The translations under genes were made by a program, and so were the position numbers. Of a DNA stretch of 31,822 bases, positions 1-7,302 are shown piece after piece. The stretch comes from JAQVUB01 sp033809415 (GTDB lineage Bacteria; Verrucomicrobiota; Lentisphaeria; Oligosphaerales; Oligosphaeraceae). Position 1 is the stretch's first letter. The number at the start of each line of letters is the position of its first letter. The stretch lies in the NCBI GenBank assembly GCA_033809415.1, contig JAPXLT010000017.1, positions 1-31,822 of the forward strand. Direction: 5' to 3'. The notes below the pieces were generated by a model, which made no database searches, was not told where the DNA came from, and worked only from the letters and a program-made list of their open reading frames with translations.

Positions 1-158
1 GTTCAATAACGAGGAACCAACCGCCAAGACGCCAAGAACGCCAAGCAATCGGAGGAAACAACAAACCAGACCGAAATTCCGCTTGCCATCCCATCCGTCA
101 AAGCAGCAACCCCTAGAAAAATTTTCGTGTCTTTTCGTGTGGTTCGTGGTTAAAAAAT
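1..158. repeat. Mosaic intergenic repeat upstream of the SUI1 gene
   Basis: This gene-free stretch is built from modules that recur elsewhere in the window. Bases 1-60 resemble 20366-20428: a hairpin arm ending in aaccgcc, followed by 'caatcggag' and 'aaacaaca'. Bases about 90-113 carry 'ccgtcaaagcagcaacccc', which recurs near 3440 and 25768 and in reverse near 5226 and 31310. Bases 115-158 carry the 'ttttcgtgtggttcgtggtt' module followed by a run of A, which recurs at 14192-14231 and in reverse at 5935-5961. No promoter is convincing inside it. The repeat ends about 26 bases before the first start codon. Confidence 0.75.
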
Positions 159-184
159 CCTTATTTGGATGGGGTCTAATTAAA

Positions 185-649
185 ATGAAAAAAGCAAAAA
201 AAGCTCAAGTGCCGGAAACTCCCGGCGCCGGATGGGATTGTCCTTTCCGGGATTTACAGATCGAAATTGTCGAGCCGCCGCCGCCACCGGTTGCCAAACC
301 GGAAAAGGAGAAGTCCACGCTTAGCCCCGAGGATCAGGAATTGCTGAAAGTCTTTTCGGGTGGCGGAGAACTGCCTGAACTGCCTGACGCCGAGTCGATT
401 TCCCGTCCTGCCGCCCGCGGCTATCAGCTCCGCTTTACGCTGCAACGCAAGGGAAAGGGCGGCAAGACCGTCACCATGGTGCATGGACTCAAGGCGCTCG
501 ATATCCCCGAGCAGATGAATATCTGTTCGGAAATCCGCACCGCCTTGGGAGTCGGCGCACGGTTCCTGGAAGGCATTCTCGAACTCCAAGGGGATCAGCG
601 CGCTCGTGCCGCCAAGTGGTTCACTGAAAAAGGCTTCCCCTGTCACTGA
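185..649 (+). CDS. SUI1/YciH-family translation initiation factor-like protein
   Basis: This 154-residue protein belongs to the eIF1/SUI1 fold family (bacterial YciH type). Members are thought to act on the small ribosomal subunit and influence start-site fidelity, but the bacterial role is poorly defined. The SUI1 domain lies at about residues 80-152. It shows the basic loop RKGKGGKTVTMVHGL (88-102) and the C-terminal EIRTALGVGARFLEG and ILELQGDQ segments. The N-terminal half is a lysine-rich start followed by PPPPP (31-35) and an acidic linker, and is probably disordered. I chose the ATG at 185 because the upstream 34 in-frame codons lie in intergenic repeat sequence and start with no ribosome site. 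The stop lies 13 bases before the next gene, so co-transcription is likely. Confidence 0.85.
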   Translation: MKKAKKAQVPETPGAGWDCPFRDLQIEIVEPPPPPVAKPEKEKSTLSPEDQELLKVFSGGGELPELPDAESISRPAARGYQLRFTLQRKGKGGKTVTMVHGLKALDIPEQMNICSEIRTALGVGARFLEGILELQGDQRARAAKWFTEKGFPCH

Positions 650-662
650 AAGTCCGTATAAT

Positions 663-1472
663 ATGCTTATTACTTCTTATCACAATCATTCCACTTGGAG
701 CGACGGCACATCGAGCGCTGAAGAAATGTTTCTGGCCGCAAAAGCCGCCGGTTTGCGCGAGTTCGGCCTCAGCGATCACTGGGTTGTACATCCGGACAAA
801 TGCAAGGACTCCCTTTCCTGGAGCATGAAGCTGGATCATCTCGAGAAATATGTCAACGAATGCCTCGAGTGGAAAAACCGCCTTGATGATGAAAATTTTA
901 CGATACGCATTGGGGTAGAAGTTGATTTCTTCGAGGAAAACTGGCATGAAGTCCTTAAGCAGCTGCATAATCATCCTTTTGATTACTTGATTGGCGCCGT
1001 ACATTATTTCGGCACTTTCCCGATAGACCATTCCGCACCGCCCTGGCAGGCTCTCAACCAGCAGCAGATTGATGCAGTCTGGCAGGGATACTGGCGCAAA
1101 ATCCGCGACTTGGCCGCCACCTGCGATTGCGACTTCCTGGCACATCTCGATCTCCCTAAAAAATTCAATTTTCTGCCAACGGAAGCCTATCAGGGAGATC
1201 TCGAAGAAACCCTGCTGGTTCTGCAAAAATACGATTTGCCGATCGAGGTCAACACGGGCGGCTGGGCCAAGCCCTGCGCGGAATGCTATCCTGGGAAAGC
1301 GGGCCTGCAACGTGCCTGCCAGCTTGGCATCCCTGTGCTGGTCAATGCTGACGCCCACCAAAAAGAACACATTACCCGCTTCTTCCCAGAGGCCGAAAAA
1401 TTGCTCAAAGATTGTGGGTACCAGCAAGTCTGCTCCTTCGCCAACAGACAACGAAAAATGCTCGATTTCTGA
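663..1472 (+). CDS. PHP-domain phosphatase, probable histidinol-phosphatase (HisK type)
   Basis: This 269-residue protein is a metal-dependent hydrolase of the PHP superfamily. It is closest in layout to the histidinol-phosphatases that release phosphate from histidinol phosphate in histidine synthesis. The metal-binding motifs appear in order: HNH at residues 7-9, D14-G15, SDH at 37-39, GVEVDF, GAVHYF, HLDLPKKF and the C-terminal NADAH. Its length of about 270 residues fits the family. I chose the ATG at 663, where the protein begins MLITSYHNHS, because upstream codons overlap the end of the previous gene and real members start just before the HxH motif. No other his gene is nearby, so substrate assignment is an inference; other sugar or nucleotide phosphates are possible. 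Confidence 0.85.
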   Translation: MLITSYHNHSTWSDGTSSAEEMFLAAKAAGLREFGLSDHWVVHPDKCKDSLSWSMKLDHLEKYVNECLEWKNRLDDENFTIRIGVEVDFFEENWHEVLKQLHNHPFDYLIGAVHYFGTFPIDHSAPPWQALNQQQIDAVWQGYWRKIRDLAATCDCDFLAHLDLPKKFNFLPTEAYQGDLEETLLVLQKYDLPIEVNTGGWAKPCAECYPGKAGLQRACQLGIPVLVNADAHQKEHITRFFPEAEKLLKDCGYQQVCSFANRQRKMLDF

Positions 1473-1490
1473 TCAATCGGTATCTTCATC

Positions 1491-2405
1491 ATGCAGATTC
1501 CTGAAAACCTGATATCCTTGGCTGAACAGGGAGATTTGGCTGCTCTGGCTGAACTCGATGCAAAGGGCATCTTCTGCGCAGACAACGAGAACGCCGCCAG
1601 TTTTGCGGCCAGAGTGCGCCTCCTCAATCAGAAAAACCAGGAACTCGATGAAGCCCTGGCTACCGACGGCAGTGCAGCCATCGAAGACGTAACCATTCAC
1701 CAGCAGGATCGTATCCCCGAAAATCTCTTTCTTGAACCCTTGGAACTTACCGAAAAACTCTATCGCTTCCAGGCTGACTGGGTCGCCGGCTTCTTCGTTG
1801 ATCCGGCCTATGGCTTGCTGTTCGGAGGTTGCGCCTATTATTTCTATCCGGATTTTTTCGCCCTGTTTATTATCCGGAGAAGCTTCCGCGACAAGGCACG
1901 CTGGCTCTTTTATCAGCGAAAAGAGCTGTTAGCCCACGAACTCTGCCACGTCGCCAGAGTCAGTTTCCGTGCGCATGTCTATGAAGAAATCTTCGCCTAT
2001 AAAACTGCCACCACCGCCTTCCGACGGTTCTTTGGGGGCATTTTCCGCAGTCCGAAAGATTCCTTCCTGTTTATTGGTGCGTCATGCTTGCTGCTGGTCA
2101 ACCAGCTCTGTCGAGCCTTCTTGTTCCCGCAGCTGCCTTCCTGGCCAATGTGGTGCCTGCTCGTTGGCATCCTCTGCTGGCTTGTCCTGAGGCTCCTACG
2201 CGATATGAAAATCCTCCGAAAAGCCCGAAAACACCTCGCTTTCATCTTCCCGGAGCAAAATGTAATCCCTGTCCTCTTCCGCTGTAACGACGCCGAAATC
2301 CAACAGCTGGCCATCCTCGATAATCCGCAAGACGCACAAACTTGGCTCGAGAACCGGAAATCCACCTCGCTTCGCTGGAAAATCACCTGCACCCGCTTCG
2401 AATAA
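1491..2405 (+). CDS. Unrecognised membrane protein with an HExxH zinc-protease-like motif
   Basis: I do not recognise this 304-residue protein. The sequence HELCH at residues 149-153 matches the HExxH zinc motif, and two glutamates follow at 165-166. That is close enough to suggest a gluzincin-like or degenerate site, but a third ligand cannot be proved by eye. Two hydrophobic segments at about 191-212 and 218-237 would anchor it in the inner membrane. They are followed by a basic stretch (RDMKILRKARKH) that should stay in the cytoplasm. Two shorter hydrophobic stretches near 98-128 may be re-entrant or buried. The N-terminal 90 residues are acidic and soluble. It begins 18 bases after the phosphatase and ends 19 bases before the Fic start, so it probably shares their transcript. 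No Shine-Dalgarno sequence is visible. Confidence 0.7.
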   Translation: MQIPENLISLAEQGDLAALAELDAKGIFCADNENAASFAARVRLLNQKNQELDEALATDGSAAIEDVTIHQQDRIPENLFLEPLELTEKLYRFQADWVAGFFVDPAYGLLFGGCAYYFYPDFFALFIIRRSFRDKARWLFYQRKELLAHELCHVARVSFRAHVYEEIFAYKTATTAFRRFFGGIFRSPKDSFLFIGASCLLLVNQLCRAFLFPQLPSWPMWCLLVGILCWLVLRLLRDMKILRKARKHLAFIFPEQNVIPVLFRCNDAEIQQLAILDNPQDAQTWLENRKSTSLRWKITCTRFE

Positions 2406-2424
2406 TTTTCATTTGTTAACCGCC

Positions 2425-3228
2425 ATGACCGAAAAAAAAATCCAGGCAAAAAAAAATCCGCAAAAATCTGCGGGAAGATCGGATCGAGTCAATCGGCACC
2501 CCGCCCCGCCGCAAACTCTGCTCGAAATTCTGCAAGCCGAGCAAATCGCGAAAACCTCTGGCGGAGTCTACCACAAGGTACAGATTGACCTGACCTACAA
2601 CTCAAACCACATCGAGGGCAGTCGGCTTACCCACGAACAGACTCGGTACATCTTTGAAACCAATACCATCGGATTTTCCGAAGAAGCAATCAATGTTGAC
2701 GATATTGTGGAAACCGCAAATCACTTCAGATGCGTAGACATGATCATCAGCCACGCGAATGATGAGCTGTCTGAAAAGTTCATCAAGGAGCTGCACTTGA
2801 CATTGAAGAATGGAACCAGTGATTCCCGAAACGGTTGGTTTGCCATAGGTGACTATAAACGCCTGCCGAACGAAGTCGGTGGAAAGTCTACCACACTGCC
2901 AGAACACGTACCGGCTGAGATGCAGGCTCTGCTTGCCAATTATAACGTGAAAAAGAAAAAAACGCTGATGGATATCATCGAATTTCACGTCCGCTTCGAA
3001 ACTATCCACCCATTTCAGGATGGCAATGGACGCATCGGACGGCTGGTCATGTTCAAGGAGTGTCTCCGAAATGGCATTGTGCCTTTCATTATTGAGGATG
3101 AAATAAAAATGTTCTATTACCGCGGACTCAATCAGTGGCATTCCCAAAAAGGCTTCCTGATGGACACTTGCCTCGCCGCGCAGGATCAATTTAAGCGAAT
3201 CATGGACTATTTCAAAATCAAATACTGA
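2425..3228 (+). CDS. Fic-domain protein (probable AMP-transferase, class II autoinhibited)
   Basis: Fic enzymes usually move AMP from ATP onto a hydroxyl of a target protein. The catalytic loop HPFQDGNGRIGR, with the family pattern HxFxxGNGRxxR, lies at about residues 193-204 of this 267-residue protein. Upstream, SNHIEG matches the inhibitory motif (S/T)xxxE(G/N). Its position before the Fic core is that of class II Fic proteins, in which the glutamate blocks ATP until the helix moves. A lysine-rich N-terminal tail precedes it. I prefer the ATG at 2425 over the TTG at 2413; neither has a clear ribosome site. It follows the HELCH membrane protein by 19 bases. No antitoxin partner is adjacent, which fits a self-inhibited enzyme. 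The target is unknown. Confidence 0.88.
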   Translation: MTEKKIQAKKNPQKSAGRSDRVNRHPAPPQTLLEILQAEQIAKTSGGVYHKVQIDLTYNSNHIEGSRLTHEQTRYIFETNTIGFSEEAINVDDIVETANHFRCVDMIISHANDELSEKFIKELHLTLKNGTSDSRNGWFAIGDYKRLPNEVGGKSTTLPEHVPAEMQALLANYNVKKKKTLMDIIEFHVRFETIHPFQDGNGRIGRLVMFKECLRNGIVPFIIEDEIKMFYYRGLNQWHSQKGFLMDTCLAAQDQFKRIMDYFKIKY

Positions 3229-3261
3229 CCGGAACCGGATTTGTTTGCAGAAACGTAATAG

Positions 3262-3575
3262 GTCTTCTGTCGCGCCTCTACGAGGCGCCCTGGTTTTGGG
3301 GCATCCCACCCCAGGCTAAAGCCAGGGGTTAAGCATGGTTAAGCACCTACGGCGCAAAGCATTATGCCGATCCGGCTGATCTGACTGATCCGTCGGAGAA
3401 AACACCAGCCAAAACCACAAATCCGCGTGCAATCTTATCCGTCGAAGCAGCAACCCCTAGAAAAAATTTTCCGCGCCTTCCGTGCTTTCCGTGGACAAAA
3501 AATAGGTTGTGGGCGTCAGCCCACGCCAAGTCCGTCCGTGTCTTTCGTTGTAAAAAAAACTAGCTTTCCTGTTGA
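3262..3575. repeat. Composite hairpin repeat, copy A
   Basis: The gap between the Fic gene and guaB holds a composite repeat. Four hairpins occur in order: gcgcctc-tac-gaggcgc at 3272-3288, accccaggct/agccaggggt at 3308-3329 (one A-A mismatch), gcacc-tac-ggcgc at 3343-3355 (one A-C mismatch), and tctgac/gtcgga at 3380-3397. The 'gaagcagcaacccctag' module follows near 3445-3462, then ttccgtg modules. A 'ggttgtgggcgtcagcccac' module lies near 3505-3525 and recurs inverted at 31240-31262. Copy B (25481-25860) has the same order and orientation. Copy C (5208-5510) is inverted. Confidence 0.8.
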
Positions 3576-3578
3576 AAT

Positions 3579-3607
3579 TTGCAAAAGGCTTTTTTTGATA
3601 TTACATT
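3579..3607 (+). promoter_or_regulatory. Possible guaB promoter
   Basis: TTGCAA at 3579-3584 and TACATT at 3602-3607 are separated by 17 bases. Each box matches the sigma-70 consensus at four of six positions. The start point would fall near 3614, at the foot of the terminator-like hairpin described separately. The boxes are only moderate matches. Confidence 0.4.
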
Positions 3608-3614
3608 AAACCGG

Positions 3615-3646
3615 AACCGGCTAAGAAGTACAATAGCCGGTTTTTG
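3615..3646 (+). terminator. Rho-independent terminator-like hairpin in front of guaB
   Basis: A perfect 9-bp stem, aaccggcta (3615-3623) with tagccggtt (3634-3642), encloses a 10-base loop and runs into a T tract (3641-3645). It looks like an intrinsic terminator on the plus strand. It could end transcripts from the Fic operon, or, if guaB starts upstream, act as a leader structure. The guaB start codon lies 40 bases downstream. Confidence 0.6.
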
Positions 3647-3685
3647 TAGTTAAGCCATTTTCCCATTTTATTAGAGAGCATTGCC

Positions 3686-5182
3686 GTGGTTAACAGCTTT
3701 ATCAGTTCCTTTATGGATTCCTATGAACGGGAAGCCCTGACGTTCAACGATGTGTCCCTCGAAACCCGCTATGCGGATTTCCTGCCGGCGGAAGCGGTCA
3801 TTACAACCCGTTTTTCCCGGAATATCAATTTGAATGCGCCATATATCAGTGCGGCGATGGATACGGTGACCGAGAGTGAGATGGCCATTGCCATGGCGAA
3901 ACTTGGCGGGATTGGTGTGATCCACAAGAACCTGACAGCAACGCGGCAGGCGGAATTGACGGCGAAAGTCAAGCAGTACCTGAATGGAATTATCAGCAAG
4001 CCGGTTGTTTTCCGGCAGAATATGCTGGTATCGGAAGTTGTCGCTGAAAAACGGAAGAATAATTATACCTTCAATGGCTTTCCAATCCTCGATGATCAGG
4101 ATCGCCTCGTCGGGCTGCTGACCGGACGCGACATGAAATTCCTGACCCGCTTTGATCTCCCGGTCAGCGAAGTCATGTCAACCAAGCTGATTACCGGCTC
4201 CCCAGACACTAATATTGAAGAGGCGTTCAATATCATGCTGGAACACCGCGTTGGCAAACTGCCTCTGGTCGACAAGGATCAAAAACTCTGCGGCTTGTAC
4301 AGCTTCTACGATGTGCGCACCCTTAGGGATAATGTCGAACCCAATTTCAACCGGGATAGCCAGCACCGCCTGCGAGTCGCCGCCGCCGTCGGTCCCTATG
4401 ACTATGAACGCATCGAGGCGCTGGTCAATGCCGATGTCGATGCCCTGATCCTGGATACTGCGCACGGACACAGCCGCGGCGTCATCGAGACCCTTAAATT
4501 TCTGAAGTCAAAATATCCCCAGGTGGATATAGTCGCCGGCAATGTCTGCACCGAGGAAGGTGCCCGCGCCCTTTATGAGGCTGGCGCGGATGCCGTCAAA
4601 GTGGGGATCGGCCCCGGCTCGATCTGCACAACCCGCGTGGTGGCTGGGGTGGGCATCCCTCAGCTGACTGCTATTTACAATGCATGGCGAGCAATCCAGG
4701 GTGAAATTCCGATCATTGCCGATGGAGGCATTGCCCATACTGGCGATGTCGCCAAGGCGCTGGCGGTCGGTGCCGAGTGCGTGATGATGGGTTCAGCTCT
4801 TGCCGGCACGGAAGAAAGTCCTGGCGAGCGCATCCTGCACCAGGGGCGCACCTACGTTATATATCGCGGCATGGGCAGCGTCGATGCCATGCGCAAAGGG
4901 AAGGGCAGCCGGGAACGCTACGGCGTTTCCGCAGATACTGCCGAGGAAAAACTAGTTCCGCAGGGTATCGAGGGCATGATTCCTTACCGCGGACCGGTTG
5001 CCGATGTGCTCAACCAGTTTATTGGAGGCTTGAGGTACTCGCTCGGATATTGCGGTTCGAGAACGATTCCGGAGCTGCAAGAGAAAGCCCGCTTTGTCCG
5101 GGTCAGCTCATCCGGCCTGATGGAAGCCCATCCGCATGATGTCGTCGTTCAGAAAGATGCCCCAAACTACCGGGCAACTTGA
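3686..5182 (+). CDS. guaB: IMP dehydrogenase
   Basis: This enzyme oxidises IMP to XMP with NAD, the committed step of GMP synthesis, in the cytoplasm. The 498-residue length is normal. The barrel begins near residue 10 with EALTFNDVSLETRYADFLP. A pair of CBS domains is inserted at about residues 105-225. The catalytic loop GPGSICTTR carries the nucleophile Cys314. The phosphate-binding IADGGI segment and the mobile flap RGMGSVDAM...RERYG follow. The GTG at 3686 has a weak AGAGAG about 8 bases upstream; an ATG at 3713 is an alternative start that would still leave the barrel intact. The gene appears to be its own unit, with repeats on both sides. purL, another purine gene, lies 9 kb away. Confidence 0.97.
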   Translation: MVNSFISSFMDSYEREALTFNDVSLETRYADFLPAEAVITTRFSRNINLNAPYISAAMDTVTESEMAIAMAKLGGIGVIHKNLTATRQAELTAKVKQYLNGIISKPVVFRQNMLVSEVVAEKRKNNYTFNGFPILDDQDRLVGLLTGRDMKFLTRFDLPVSEVMSTKLITGSPDTNIEEAFNIMLEHRVGKLPLVDKDQKLCGLYSFYDVRTLRDNVEPNFNRDSQHRLRVAAAVGPYDYERIEALVNADVDALILDTAHGHSRGVIETLKFLKSKYPQVDIVAGNVCTEEGARALYEAGADAVKVGIGPGSICTTRVVAGVGIPQLTAIYNAWRAIQGEIPIIADGGIAHTGDVAKALAVGAECVMMGSALAGTEESPGERILHQGRTYVIYRGMGSVDAMRKGKGSRERYGVSADTAEEKLVPQGIEGMIPYRGPVADVLNQFIGGLRYSLGYCGSRTIPELQEKARFVRVSSSGLMEAHPHDVVVQKDAPNYRAT

Positions 5183-5510
5183 TCTTTAACAACGAAAAAA
5201 CACGAAGGCACGAAATTTTTATAGGGGTTGCTGCTCTGACGGATGAAATGGCACTTGGATTTGCGGTCTGGTTGGTTGTTTTATCTGACAGATCAGCGAA
5301 TTGACATAACGCATTACGCCGTAGGCGTTTAACTATGCTTAACCCCAGGCTTTAGCCTGGGGTGGGAAATCCCCCAAAGACAGTGCCTTGTAAAGGCACC
5401 ACAATCAGACGGAGAAGTGCTTATATGCCAATGACTTGGAGCTTTCTCTTCAGAAAATCTTTCACAAAAAACAAGATTCTGGGTGATAGTAGCACGAAAT
5501 TTTTATAGGG
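5183..5510. repeat. Composite hairpin repeat, copy C (inverted), bounded by 19-bp direct repeats
   Basis: This gap contains the composite hairpin repeat in the opposite orientation to copies A and B. Its hairpins are acgcc-gta-ggcgt at 5316-5328, accccaggct/agcctggggt at 5342-5363 (perfect here) and gtgcctt-gta-aaggcac at 5383-5399. The unit is flanked by two identical direct repeats, gcacgaaatttttataggg, at 5208-5226 and 5492-5510. The second copy runs into the end of the HPr gene. A separate 'ctttaacaacgaaaaaacac' module lies at 5184-5203. Apart from these modules I see no gene here. Confidence 0.8.
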
Positions 5511-5808
5511 CTTCTCCGTGAGGGCCTGAATAGGTTTCAATAAAATTACTGATTGCCTCGACGGCTTCCGGGGCTTGATCGCCTTCGCCTTGGATGGTCA
5601 GCCGACAGCCGCAGGTCGCTTCCAGTGTAAGCAGCGAAAGAGCGCTGCGAGCGTCCACACACCGATGCTGCTTGCATAATCTCACGACTGCCGGAAAGCC
5701 CATGGCGATTTGGGCAACCTGCCCTGCAAACCGCAAATGCAGTCCTCGCTTGTTGCGGATGGTGATTTCTTTGCTGACTTTGAGATTGTTACAGCTGGAA
5801 GCTTCCAT
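5503..5808 (-). CDS. Divergent HPr-family phosphocarrier protein
   Basis: HPr carries phosphate from PEP through a histidine to sugar transporters or regulators. In this 101-residue protein the active-site segment reads GLHLRFAG, with His24 as the phosphorylated residue and Arg26 as its partner. Most HPr proteins have GLH(A/T)RPA, so the alanine and proline are replaced by Leu and Phe. The regulatory serine site reads ARSALSLLTLEA (Ser55). A longer reading frame upstream is rejected because a good promoter (5863-5891) lies inside it; the start at 5808 gives MEASSCNNLK before the HPr fold. The final leucine codon and stop come from the flanking repeat. No enzyme I or sugar permease is nearby, so it could serve regulation rather than transport. 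Confidence 0.82.
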   Translation of the reverse strand: MEASSCNNLKVSKEITIRNKRGLHLRFAGQVAQIAMGFPAVVRLCKQHRCVDARSALSLLTLEATCGCRLTIQGEGDQAPEAVEAISNFIETYSGPHGEAL

Positions 5809-5862
5809 AAAAAACGTGAAACAAAAATGGTTTTCTAGTGAATCCGGAAAATAAATTCCCAT

Positions 5863-5891
5863 AATATAAGCGTCTAAAGCGGTATTTTCAA
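5863..5891 (-). promoter_or_regulatory. Sigma-70-type promoter for the HPr gene
   Basis: On the minus strand TTGAAA (5886-5891) and TATATT (5863-5868) are separated by exactly 17 bases. Both boxes match the consensus well. Transcription would begin near 5856 and leave a leader of about 48 bases before the ATG at 5808, which supports that start over the longer frame. Confidence 0.65.
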
Positions 5892-5934
5892 TCCAGTTGC
5901 AGAGGAAATCTGGTAAAGCGTCAGTGCCCACCCA

Positions 5935-5961
5935 TTTTTTAACCACGAAAGGCACGAAAAT
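5935..5961. repeat. Short 'ttttttaaccacgaaaggca' module
   Basis: This is a single copy of the short repeat, read here as taaccacgaaaggcacgaaaa. It is the reverse complement of the module at 115-158 and 14192-14231. It sits between the divergent HPr and exbB genes. Confidence 0.7.
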
Positions 5962-5990
5962 ATTGCAAGATCCGGTGTTATGACAAGAAT

Positions 5991-6019
5991 CTGGTTAAAT
6001 GGCAAATTTGTTTTATATT
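5991..6019 (+). promoter_or_regulatory. Possible promoter of the exbB-exbD-TPR operon
   Basis: TATATT at 6014-6019 is a good -10 box. The -35 at 17-base spacing is CTGGTT (5991-5996), which is a weak match. The next gene begins 53 bases downstream of the -10 box. Confidence 0.35.
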
Positions 6020-6071
6020 AGATCGTTACCTTATTGTTACATAGTTTCAGCTGCTAAGGAATGAAAAATTT

Positions 6072-6863
6072 ATGAAGAAATCAGTTCTGGCTCTATTTGT
6101 CTTTTGCTTGATCGGCGTATTGTCGGCGCCACTTTTCGGGGTCGATGCCGTCGGCTCGACGGATGTGATCGCGCCCGCTGCTGTTGAAGGCGTGGAAGAA
6201 GCATTGCAGGGGCTGACGGTGCGTCAGATCATCCGCGATGGCGGTGTGATCATGTATCCCCTTATCGCCCTGTCAGTGATCGCTGTCTGCCTGGTCATCT
6301 TCTATCTGCTGACCCTGCGCGAGAAACTGATCTATCCCAAGGCCTTCATCCGCGAGGCGCAGGATGCCGCCGAACTAGGGGATTTGGAGGCGTTGCGGGA
6401 GCTTTGCCGTGAGAATGGCAGCCCGGCGGCGAAAGTGATTTATGCATCGCTCGAACAATGCATCGAGGGGCAGCCGATTGATTTGACGGCGGTGCAGAGT
6501 GCGATGGAGGATGAAGGCAGTCGGCAGGCCGGGTACATTTGGCAACGGATTCAATATCTTCTTGACGTGTCATCGATAGCACCGATGGTTGGCCTGTTCG
6601 GCACGGTCTGGGGGATGATGGTTTCTTTTTCAGGATTGGAGAGCGGAGTCAGCCTAATCAACAAGGCGGATGCCTTGGCCTCAGGTGTTGCACAGGCCAT
6701 GTATACTACTTTTGGAGGCCTGCTTATCGCCATCCCAAGCATGGCCATCTATTCGCTGTTCCGGGGACGGGTGCATACGCTCGTCAGCTCGATGGAAAGC
6801 GCATGCAATTCAGTCCTACGGCGTTTGGCCAATACTCGCAAAAGTTCAGTGTTCACGCCATAA
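6072..6863 (+). CDS. ExbB/TolQ/MotA-family proton channel protein
   Basis: ExbB-type proteins form the inner-membrane channel that uses the proton gradient to drive TonB or TolA work at the outer membrane. This 263-residue protein has an N-terminal hydrophobic segment (4-22) that looks like a signal sequence, as in many ExbB proteins with an extra N-terminal region. Membrane helices lie at about 60-82, 165-186 and 210-230. The characteristic segments SSIAPMVGLFGTVWGMM and AMYTTFGGLLIAIPS are present. A possible ribosome site (aagga, 6056-6060) lies 11 bases upstream. A four-codon frame from 6061 ends across the start codon. exbD follows after 16 bases, so they are almost certainly co-transcribed. 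Confidence 0.93.
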   Translation: MKKSVLALFVFCLIGVLSAPLFGVDAVGSTDVIAPAAVEGVEEALQGLTVRQIIRDGGVIMYPLIALSVIAVCLVIFYLLTLREKLIYPKAFIREAQDAAELGDLEALRELCRENGSPAAKVIYASLEQCIEGQPIDLTAVQSAMEDEGSRQAGYIWQRIQYLLDVSSIAPMVGLFGTVWGMMVSFSGLESGVSLINKADALASGVAQAMYTTFGGLLIAIPSMAIYSLFRGRVHTLVSSMESACNSVLRRLANTRKSSVFTP

Positions 6864-6879
6864 GAGACAGGGGGACCGC

Positions 6880-7302
6880 ATGAATTTCAAGAAATACATT
6901 AAAGACAATCCTCTGGGCTTTCAGATGGCTCCGATGGTTGACATTATGTTTATTCTGCTGATTCATTTTATGGTGGCGACGATTTTTGCACAATGGGAAA
7001 ACAAGCTGGGCATTCAGGTACCTTCAGCGGATTCCGGGATTCGCACAGACCGTCAGCCCGGTGAAGTCATCATCAATATCGATGCTGAGGGGGGAATCTT
7101 TATCAACAGCAAGCCAATCACCGCGCAGCGTCTTGAAAGTCTTTTAGCTCAGATTGCGGAGGTATTCAAGAGTCAACCGGTCGTTCTTCGCGCCGATCAG
7201 AATACGCGGCATAAGGATGTAATCAAGGTGCTGGATATCTGCCGCAAGGTTGATATCTGGAATGTCGCATTTTCCACTCTTCCAATGGAGAAAACACCTT
7301 GA
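6880..7302 (+). CDS. ExbD/TolR-family biopolymer transport protein
   Basis: ExbD/TolR pairs with ExbB to couple proton flow to mechanical work. The 140-residue protein has a short cytoplasmic N-terminus and one membrane helix at about 19-37 (APMVDIMFILLIHFMVATIF). The conserved proton-binding aspartate is Asp21. The periplasmic domain includes VIINIDAEGGIFINSKPI and a C-terminal LRADQNTRHKDVIKVLDICR segment typical of the family. I chose the ATG at 6880, preceded by a G-rich ribosome site (ggggg), because the longer frame reads through exbB in another phase. Its stop overlaps the TTG start of the next gene. Confidence 0.93.
   Translation: MNFKKYIKDNPLGFQMAPMVDIMFILLIHFMVATIFAQWENKLGIQVPSADSGIRTDRQPGEVIINIDAEGGIFINSKPITAQRLESLLAQIAEVFKSQPVVLRADQNTRHKDVIKVLDICRKVDIWNVAFSTLPMEKTP

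Noticed and set aside
5809..5955. N-terminal 49-residue extension of the HPr protein
   Set aside because: A good sigma-70 promoter lies within it and the HPr fold begins just after the internal methionine at 5808, so the upstream codons are probably not translated.
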